Origin: Prevotella sp.
GTDB lineage: Bacteria; Bacteroidota; Bacteroidia; Bacteroidales; Bacteroidaceae
Direction of reading: 5' to 3'
Length of the DNA: 50,963 nucleotides
NCBI GenBank assembly: GCA_017524385.1
Contig: JAFWSS010000038.1
Span: 1-50,963, forward strand
In this document: positions 44,957 through 50,963 of the stretch, piece after piece
Layout: each line of letters begins with the position of its first letter
How positions within the stretch are numbered: position 1 is the stretch's first letter
Translations under genes and position numbers: made by a program
Notes under the pieces: generated by a model
Database searches by the model: none
Seen by the model: only the letters and a program-made list of their open reading frames with translations
What the model was told of the DNA's origin: nothing

Positions 44957-45050
44957 GCTAGGGATTCTAGGGATTCTAGTTTTCCTGGTATTTCTGGTTT
45001 TCCTAGTATTTCTAGTTTTCCTAGGGCTTCTAGTATTCCTGGGGCTTTTG
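44957..45050 (+). repeat. CTAG-type degenerate tandem repeat
   Basis: About nine degenerate units around CTAG or CTGG (for example CTAGGGATTCTAGGGATT and TTCCTAGTATTTCTAGTTTT) fill the gap between terminator and GH98 promoter. The part 45005-45025 is the exact reverse complement of 13144-13164. The tract looks like an intergenic mosaic repeat rather than a binding-site array. Confidence 0.7.
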
Positions 45051-45083
45051 AAACGAGATGAAAAACCATTGAAACGTCCTGTC

Positions 45084-45114
45084 TTGGGTGTGTCGTGCTT
45101 TATGCCTACCTTTG
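45084..45114 (+). promoter_or_regulatory. Promoter of the GH98 gene
   Basis: TTG (45084-45086), a 20-nt spacer and TACCTTTG (45107-45114) match the Bacteroidetes consensus, with the ATG 25 nt further on. The GH98 gene is therefore expressed separately from the upstream operon. Confidence 0.72.
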
Positions 45115-45138
45115 CCGCCGAAAACAAAAAGCTAAAAC

Positions 45139-48100
45139 ATGAACTACAAACTACCCCGCATTCTCCTCATGCTGTTGGTCGCATGGTGGAGCGTTCAGAC
45201 AACGACGGCACAGTCGCGCCGTCCCATCGATTCCAAACACCCGCTTTGGCTCATACACGTAGACGTGTGGAACAAAGCTGACCCACAGAAAATCATCGAC
45301 CTCATCCCCGACGATGTGAAGCCATACGTCTGCATGAACCTTTCCCTCTCGTGCCAGTATGACACGGAGAAGAATGCCTATAAGATGCCGCAGAACGCAG
45401 TGCGGACCTACAAGTCGTGGGGCACCGTATGCCAGCAAAACGGCATGTGGTTCACCTGTCAGCCCGCCAGTGGAGGACATACCCACATCCAGGACGACGA
45501 CCTCGAGACCTTCGAATACTTCTACAAGCGCTATCCCAACTTCCTCGGATGGAATTACGCCGAGCAGTTCTGGGGCTTTGACGAACCCAACGACCGCAGT
45601 TCGAGCACCCAGGCCTCACGCATCGCCCTCTTTGCCAAACTCGTCCCCATGGCACACAAGTATGGCGGTTTCCTCACCATCTCCTTCTGTGGAAACATCT
45701 GGTCGCATCCGCTCAACCCCATGGGGATGATGAAGCGCAACAAAGACCTCCTCGCCGCATGCAAGGAATATCCCGAGGCCATCCTCTGGCTGTACAAATA
45801 CACCACCTCCTCCTGCTTCTACAACAACGAGAGCGTCACCTTCGGCCCCTTCTTCTCGGGACTCGCCAAGAGTTACGGCGTGCGCTATGACAACTGCGGA
45901 TGGAACGGTGCCCTCAGTTCGCTGCTGGGTGAAAACCATGGCAAGAAGTATCCTGTCGCCGCTGGAATCGGCACCGTGATGGAGCAGTGCGCCGTGAACG
46001 GAGGCGCCGTGTGGGACGGTCCCGAACTCATCTGGACCGAAGACTTCCAGAACCTCAGCAACAGCACCGTGGAAGGCTACACCCGCCGCAACTGGGGCAC
46101 CTTCCCCGGTTTCAGGAACGCCTGGATCGACATGTTCAGGAAAATCATCGACGGCACCATCTACATCCCCACACGCGAAGAAGTGGTGGAAAAGACGAAG
46201 ATTGTTGTCATCAACGATGTCAACTCAGGCAACGACGAACAGAAATACGCCACCTGGGGCAGCCTCTACGACGGCCTTTACAAGCAGAGCGACCCCTTCA
46301 ACAGAGGCAACGGACAATGGATGGACAACTTCTGCTATTTCAAGAAGACAGGGCGCTATGCCGCCATCCCCCTCGTCATCGGACTCTATGACGACGCAGC
46401 CAACGCCGTGCCGGTCAAGGTGAAGAAGTCCAACTACACCTCCAGATGGAACACGCAGTCGAAGAAAGTCGCCGAATTCAACGAGCAATACCCTGAGGTG
46501 AGCAAGGGAGACCTCTATGTCTCGCGTATGAAAAACCAGCTGGTCACCTATACGCCGTATACCTATATGAACGCCAAGAAGACCGCCACGGGAGAGATTC
46601 CATTGCTCTACAACACCTGCGACAGCCTCAAACTCACCTTGGGAAAACTCAGCAGCGGCCTCGTCAGGGAATACGCCGACCACATCAACCTCTACCTCAA
46701 CAACTACAGGAACGACACCATTGCACAGGTGTTGGACAAAATCGTGGTCACCGGTGTCACCAGCCAACCTTCCTACAAGATGACCAAGCGCCAACAGGCT
46801 ACTGCCAGCGCCACCGCCAACTTCGACGAAGCCCAGGGAGTGTTCACCCTTGAGGTCAAGCACAACGGACCAGTGGACGTCACCGTCAATTGCTCGGGAG
46901 CAGCCATCGGCAGAAGCACCGACTTGCTCAGCGACACTGAACTATCCCTCGACCTTCCCAAACAACCGGAGGACTACAGAGGCGAAATCATCATCGAGGC
47001 GGAAGACATGGACTTCAAGAGCATCAAGAGTTGCGTCACCGACCCCTATGGATGGTATCCCAACGTCAGGGGGCATGCCGGAAACGGCTTCGCCGACATG
47101 GGCACCAACACCTCCGGCTCGCTACGCCACCGCATCAACATCAAGCACCCGGGCGAGTACAAAATCGCCATTCGCTATACTTCGACCCAGCGCACAGGCA
47201 ACCTCTCCGTCAAGGTGAACGGCGCAGCACAGCCCGTGGCATGCGAGAAGACCGCCGTCAACCAATGGAGGAAGGCCATCCTCACCGCCAACCTCTTGGA
47301 GGGAACCAATGAACTGATCATCAACAACACCAGCGGCATCAACATGTATATCGACCAGGTGGTCTACACCCCGGCCGACGTGGAGAGCGAGCAATTCGCA
47401 GTGACCGTCAGGCAAGCCGAGCATGCCTATGTGGTGGCCGACGTCGACTCCGCTGCCGAGGGACAGACGGTGACACTCGACGTGACCCTCGACGAGGGCT
47501 ATGCACTCCAAGGATGGAACATCCTTCATGGCGACGTCATCATCAACGAGGACGGGACATTCCTCATGCCCGATGACAATGTCACCGTCCAACCCGTGAT
47601 TGTCGACAAGAGTGCCGTCTATGCCCTTGACTTCACCAACGTGCTGGCAGGGACCATCCCCGAGGGATGGCGCGTGGTGCAGGAAGACAACGCCGTGCAT
47701 GAATATCCCAACAACTACAGTTCGGGCGCAAGGACTTTCTCCGGTTTCGCCGGATATCAAGGAAAGGCGCTCTACTGGCGTGTGAACAACTGTGAGTATG
47801 GTCGTCAGAATGCCTTCCCGCTCTTGCTTGAAGAGGGTGAATACAAACTCACCTTCGCCATGGCGGCATGGAAGGAGAAGCCGACCTACAAGGTCCGCAT
47901 CCTCAACCCGTCTAATGCCGTGGTGGCCACCACCGAAGTGTTGACGGCAACACCCAACGCCAATGGAAACACTGCAGCCAACCTCGCTTCCGCAACGCTG
48001 TATGAACTGCCTTTCGAGGTCACGCAGAAAGGAAACCATGTCATCAGTTTCCTCAATAACGGGACGGGTTTCGATGAGTTCCTCCTCCTCGAATGCCGTG

Positions 48101-48258
48101 TCAACATGACTGGGGCCACGGGCATCCATGAGCGGGAATTCATCAGCACCATGCCCGCCGGCATTTACAGCATGCAGGGTGTCAGGCGCGAGACTCTCCA
48201 GCGTGGAATCAACATCGTCGTCACACCAGATGGGAAGACGCGGAAGGTGCTTTATTGA
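45139..48258 (+). CDS. GH98 family endo-glycosidase with CBM, repeat and T9SS-like tail
   Basis: The 1039-residue product has a signal peptide (1-24, ending TTTAQ) and a GH98 catalytic domain: HPLWLIHVDVWNKADPQKII opens it, and YAEQFWGFDEP (E142) and DNCGWNGAL carry likely catalytic or substrate residues. Its C-terminal GH98 module runs to about 600. A CBM6/35-like domain (about 615-750, with IIIEAEDMDFKS and INMYIDQVVY), an InlB-B-like repeat (about 755-825) and a domain at 840-990 shared with the 1243-residue protein follow, then a tail GIYSMQGVRR...GINIVVTPDGK. GH98 contains blood-group endo-beta-galactosidases and endo-xylanases of complex xylan. Nearby GH8 and CE1 genes favour xylan. It has its own promoter. 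Confidence 0.85.
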   Translation: MNYKLPRILLMLLVAWWSVQTTTAQSRRPIDSKHPLWLIHVDVWNKADPQKIIDLIPDDVKPYVCMNLSLSCQYDTEKNAYKMPQNAVRTYKSWGTVCQQNGMWFTCQPASGGHTHIQDDDLETFEYFYKRYPNFLGWNYAEQFWGFDEPNDRSSSTQASRIALFAKLVPMAHKYGGFLTISFCGNIWSHPLNPMGMMKRNKDLLAACKEYPEAILWLYKYTTSSCFYNNESVTFGPFFSGLAKSYGVRYDNCGWNGALSSLLGENHGKKYPVAAGIGTVMEQCAVNGGAVWDGPELIWTEDFQNLSNSTVEGYTRRNWGTFPGFRNAWIDMFRKIIDGTIYIPTREEVVEKTKIVVINDVNSGNDEQKYATWGSLYDGLYKQSDPFNRGNGQWMDNFCYFKKTGRYAAIPLVIGLYDDAANAVPVKVKKSNYTSRWNTQSKKVAEFNEQYPEVSKGDLYVSRMKNQLVTYTPYTYMNAKKTATGEIPLLYNTCDSLKLTLGKLSSGLVREYADHINLYLNNYRNDTIAQVLDKIVVTGVTSQPSYKMTKRQQATASATANFDEAQGVFTLEVKHNGPVDVTVNCSGAAIGRSTDLLSDTELSLDLPKQPEDYRGEIIIEAEDMDFKSIKSCVTDPYGWYPNVRGHAGNGFADMGTNTSGSLRHRINIKHPGEYKIAIRYTSTQRTGNLSVKVNGAAQPVACEKTAVNQWRKAILTANLLEGTNELIINNTSGINMYIDQVVYTPADVESEQFAVTVRQAEHAYVVADVDSAAEGQTVTLDVTLDEGYALQGWNILHGDVIINEDGTFLMPDDNVTVQPVIVDKSAVYALDFTNVLAGTIPEGWRVVQEDNAVHEYPNNYSSGARTFSGFAGYQGKALYWRVNNCEYGRQNAFPLLLEEGEYKLTFAMAAWKEKPTYKVRILNPSNAVVATTEVLTATPNANGNTAANLASATLYELPFEVTQKGNHVISFLNNGTGFDEFLLLECRVNMTGATGIHEREFISTMPAGIYSMQGVRRETLQRGINIVVTPDGKTRKVLY

Positions 48259-48261
48259 AGA

Positions 48262-48352
48262 ATTTTTTAGATTTGAGATTTGAGATTTATTTAGATTTGA
48301 GAATTGAGAATTATTTCGATTTGAGATTGAAGATTTGAGATTTGAGAATTGA
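48262..48352 (+). repeat. ATTTGAGA heptamer/octamer tandem repeat
   Basis: Directly after the GH98 stop, about ten imperfect copies of ATTTGAGA and GAATTGAGAATT variants form an A/T-rich tract. It sits before the terminator, and no coding or regulatory role is evident. Confidence 0.7.
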
Positions 48353-48359
48353 AAACTGG

Positions 48360-48404
48360 GTGCGCTCGGGTGGATTGAAATCTGCCTGAGCGCACGATTC
48401 TTTT
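48360..48404 (+). terminator. Terminator of the GH98 gene
   Basis: GTGCGCTCGGGT (48360-48371) pairs with GCCTGAGCGCAC (48384-48395), two G-U pairs included, followed by GATTCTTTT. It lies about 100 nt after the stop because of the repeat tract. Confidence 0.75.
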
Positions 48405-48431
48405 AAACGTTTCGTATATTCATACTTGTGC

Positions 48432-48486
48432 CTACTTTAAAAAGTGGAAAGTGAGTAAAAGGGTGGTGCGCATCTCCCCTTCCCTT
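48432..48486 (+). repeat. Dispersed intergenic repeat, copy 2
   Basis: This stretch matches 1144-1198 in the same orientation with the identical core GGTGCGCATCTCCCC. It leads directly into the inverted-repeat arm at 48487. Confidence 0.6.
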
Positions 48487-48550
48487 GTTACGTTTCGCTC
48501 CACCACCTGCCTGTGGTTGTCCCGGCCCACGGGGCTGCACTTCACAACCG
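48487..48550 (+). repeat. Left arm of a 64-bp inverted repeat around the 7TM-HD gene
   Basis: This arm pairs with 50828-50891 in inverted orientation at about 57 of 64 positions; the first 30 nt (through CTCCACCACCTGCCTGTGGT) differ at one position only. The rest of the 48259-48656 gap is filled by the repeats and terminator noted here, with no gene. Confidence 0.75.
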
Positions 48551-48656
48551 AGTGAATGATGCAGGCTAATTTTCCATTTTCAATCATAAAAAATCTTCAA
48601 AATTCCATTTTCTTGTTTTTTTTTCGTATTTTCGCCACCGAAGAAACCAAACGTGT

Positions 48657-50756
48657 ATGATAATGGACATACTCAACTATAAAAAACATCCCAAATGGCT
48701 ATCCATAGTCACCAGTAGCATTGTGGCCATTCTCACCACAATCGGCATTGTAGCGGCTTTGCCGACGAAGACCGAGGTCAATTACAATTATACGTTGGGT
48801 AGACCATGGACTCATGGCAAACTTATCGCTGAATTCGACTTCGATGTTTTCAAGTTGCCTGAAGTTGTGGAGAAACAGAAGCATAACGAACTTAAGAATT
48901 ATAGACCTTATTATTTGTTGGACACTCTTGTAGGCAAGAAGGCCTTGGCCGACTTCGAGCGAGCAGTAGCAAATGACACTGCCAGCATATTGGCAAAATA
49001 CAGTGACATCATCGAGCGTCGCCTCCATTTCCTTTATGAAAAGGGCATCATGGAGGATGCAGACTATGATAAAATCATACTCGACTCAACCAGTGCCATA
49101 CGCGTTGTCAAGGACAAGTTCGAGTCATCCGAGGATGTGGCCAGCATCCTAACTGTGAAGGTTGCATACAACCGTTTGTTTGATGACGAAGAACTTAGGG
49201 AGCACATCGATCAACTCAGCACTTCCCACCTCTTGTATTATGTGAGAGCCAACCTGAAAGACGATGTCAATCGCAACAGCATAGCGAAAGCAGAGCTCGT
49301 CAAGGCCGTTGACACCTCTATCGGGGAGATAAAAAAGGACCAGTTGATCATCGACCAAGGAGAGATAGTAGACAGTGTCAATGCTGCGGAGATAGAGACG
49401 TTGAAAGAAGAACTCGCTAAACGCAAAAGCAATGATGTCAAGAACAGGCAATATCGCAACACCGGTCAGCTTATTTTCGTGGGTGTCTTCATCTTGCTCT
49501 TCACTTGCTATCTACAGATTTACAGGAGGAAATTCTTCGTCAAGCCTCTTAACATCATCATGCTGTATGTGCTTATCGCCGCCTTCCCCATCGCCATATC
49601 GTTGATGGTGCGATATACCACCATCAACATCTACATCGTTCCCCTTGCCTTGGTGCCCATCATCACGCAGGTGTTTTTTGACGCGAGAACGGCCTTCAAC
49701 ACACTCGCCACATCCGTGCTCATCTCTGCCATCGCCGCCAACTACCAATATGATTTCATCATTGTCGAGATGGCGGGGGGTATGGCGGCTGTTTATGCCC
49801 TCAGTGACATGTCGAAACGTTCGCAACTGGTAAATGCCACTCTCATGGCGACAATATGCTCCACTCTCGTCTATTACGGCATATCGCTCATCACCAGCAA
49901 AACTTTCACCCCTCAGGAAAGGGGGATGTATGCCTACCTCATCATCAGCGGAGTGCTGCTGTTCCTTGCATATCCCATAATGTACATCATAGAGAAAGTG
50001 TTTAGCTTCACTTCCAACATCACTTTCTTCGAACTCTCCGACACCAACCAAGTTTTGCTGCGGCAACTCAGCGAGAAGGCACCAGGCACCTTCGCCCATT
50101 CCACCACAGTGGGAAACCTCGCTGCAGAGGTGGCAAGGAAGATTAAGGCCAACGCTCTCCTCGTGAGGACGGGAGCACTCTACCACGACATCGGCAAGAT
50201 GGAAAACGCCGTCTTCTTCTCGGAGAACCAGGCGGGTGCCAACCCCCATGACAAACTTTCTGAAAAAGGCAGGGAGAAGGAGAGCGCCCGCATCATCGTC
50301 AGCCACGTCACCGAGGGGCTCAAACTCGCAGAGAGATATGGTCTGCCAGACGTCATCACCGACTTCATTCGTACGCATCATGGAAGGGGGATGGCGAAAT
50401 TCTTCTATATCCAATACAAGAACAAACACCCGGAGGAGGACATAGACCCCACACCTTTCCAATATCCAGGACCAAACCCAGAGACGCGTGAGCAAGCCAT
50501 CCTCATGATGGCAGACGCCGTGGAGGCAGCCACCAAGTCGCTTAAAGTATATAGTGACGAGACCATCAGCAAAAAAGTCAACGAACTCATCGACGCACAG
50601 GTGAATGCCGGATGCTTCGAGGAGTGCCCCATCACATTCCGTGACATAGCAATAGCAAAGCAGGTGCTCGCCGACAAACTAAAAAGCATATATCATACAC
50701 GCATCATCTATCCAAAACTCAACGAGGAGGAAAATGTTGAGAAAAATGAAGATTGA
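48657..50756 (+). CDS. PgpH-type 7TM-HD protein, probable c-di-AMP phosphodiesterase
   Basis: The 699-residue product has an N-terminal membrane segment (about 15-38), a large extracytoplasmic domain (about 40-270), seven membrane segments (about 272-470) and a cytoplasmic HD domain with ALYHDIGKMENAVFF (H510-D511) and HVTEGLKLAERYG. The order and length fit 7TM-HD proteins such as Listeria PgpH, which hydrolyse cyclic di-AMP; the activity here is inferred from family. An ATG at 48663 (MDILNYKK) is an alternative start. It is flanked by inverted repeats and has no operon partner in the window. Only a weak -7-like TATTTTCG lies near 48625. Confidence 0.9.
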   Translation: MIMDILNYKKHPKWLSIVTSSIVAILTTIGIVAALPTKTEVNYNYTLGRPWTHGKLIAEFDFDVFKLPEVVEKQKHNELKNYRPYYLLDTLVGKKALADFERAVANDTASILAKYSDIIERRLHFLYEKGIMEDADYDKIILDSTSAIRVVKDKFESSEDVASILTVKVAYNRLFDDEELREHIDQLSTSHLLYYVRANLKDDVNRNSIAKAELVKAVDTSIGEIKKDQLIIDQGEIVDSVNAAEIETLKEELAKRKSNDVKNRQYRNTGQLIFVGVFILLFTCYLQIYRRKFFVKPLNIIMLYVLIAAFPIAISLMVRYTTINIYIVPLALVPIITQVFFDARTAFNTLATSVLISAIAANYQYDFIIVEMAGGMAAVYALSDMSKRSQLVNATLMATICSTLVYYGISLITSKTFTPQERGMYAYLIISGVLLFLAYPIMYIIEKVFSFTSNITFFELSDTNQVLLRQLSEKAPGTFAHSTTVGNLAAEVARKIKANALLVRTGALYHDIGKMENAVFFSENQAGANPHDKLSEKGREKESARIIVSHVTEGLKLAERYGLPDVITDFIRTHHGRGMAKFFYIQYKNKHPEEDIDPTPFQYPGPNPETREQAILMMADAVEAATKSLKVYSDETISKKVNELIDAQVNAGCFEECPITFRDIAIAKQVLADKLKSIYHTRIIYPKLNEEENVEKNED

Positions 50757-50827
50757 AGCATAATAAACAGCTTAAGTTTCGGAAGTAAAAACACCTTACA
50801 AAACTAGGATTTATCTTGTATGCCTAC

Positions 50828-50891
50828 CGGTTGTGAAGTGAAGCCCGAAGGGCTGGGACGACCACAGGCAGGTGGTGGAGCGAAGCGTAAC
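50828..50891 (-). repeat. Right arm of the 64-bp inverted repeat
   Basis: This is the reverse complement partner of 48487-48550. Next to it, CCCGAAGGGCT and ACCCCGAAGGGGT (50922-50934) form small hairpins typical of Bacteroidales intergenic mosaic repeats. The rest of 50757-50963 holds no gene and no clear terminator. Confidence 0.75.
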
Positions 50892-50963
50892 CCCTGCTTG
50901 ACGATGATATGAAATCAACAACCCCGAAGGGGTGGCAGAGCAACGATATGAAGTGTATGAAGT

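Overview
The window looks like a chromosomal segment from a Prevotella/Segatella-like member of the Bacteroidales. The evidence is two SusC/SusD pairs, a BspA-type leucine-rich repeat protein, Omp28-like proteins, a 7TM-HD phosphohydrolase, short Por-type C-terminal tails on several exported proteins, and many Bacteroidetes promoters of the form TTG-N19/20-TAnnTTTG. I saw no rRNA, tRNA, CRISPR array, transposase or integrase.

Layout. (1) 1-3.3 kb: the start of a leftward AAA+ ATPase that runs off the window, with palindromes in its promoter, then a leftward secreted LRR_5 protein. (2) 3.3-5.3 kb: a repeat-rich stretch and a small inner-membrane protein. (3) 5.3-13.2 kb: a rightward run of exported proteins: a TlpA-like thioredoxin, a DUF6029-type barrel, an Omp28 lipoprotein, a large Omp28/thioredoxin-fold protein and a 1011-residue choice-of-anchor-J adhesin-like protein, closed by a terminator. 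(4) 13.2-22.0 kb: a possible small membrane protein, then a leftward block with a DUF1593 (Sde182-like) protein, a GH8 enzyme with a DUF4380-like C-terminus, a truncated AAA-ATPase-like/PD-(D/E)XK gene, and the housekeeping pair gltX-kdtA. A MITE-like element with 19-bp inverted ends lies between the DUF1593 and GH8 genes. (5) 22.9-48.3 kb: a polysaccharide-utilisation region with a CE1-like esterase, a long operon (FAS1 lipoprotein, susC, susD, FAS1 lipoprotein, FAS1 lipoprotein, susC, susD), a 1243-residue multidomain secreted protein and a GH98 enzyme under its own promoter. (6) 48.6-50.8 kb: a PgpH-type 7TM-HD protein bracketed by a 64-bp inverted repeat.

How the genes may work together. 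GH98, GH8 and a CE1 esterase together suggest attack on a substituted xylan: GH98 would cut the decorated backbone, the esterase would remove acetyl or feruloyl groups, GH8 would trim xylo-oligosaccharides, and the two SusCD systems would import the products. The three FAS1-domain lipoproteins sit in the operon where surface glycan-binding proteins usually lie. The substrate is inferred; GH98 also includes blood-group-antigen enzymes. No SusR, hybrid two-component system or ECF/anti-sigma pair is present, so the regulator must lie elsewhere.

The most interesting points are: the FAS1-SusCD operon; an apparently undescribed beta-sandwich domain shared by the 1243-residue protein and the GH98 enzyme; an esterase carrying a vestigial second copy of itself that stops before the nucleophile; a DUF1593 gene whose signal-peptide start seems to have been rebuilt by a CTAG-type repeat with a TTG start; and several families of dispersed intergenic repeats, one of which supplies the GH8 stop codon.
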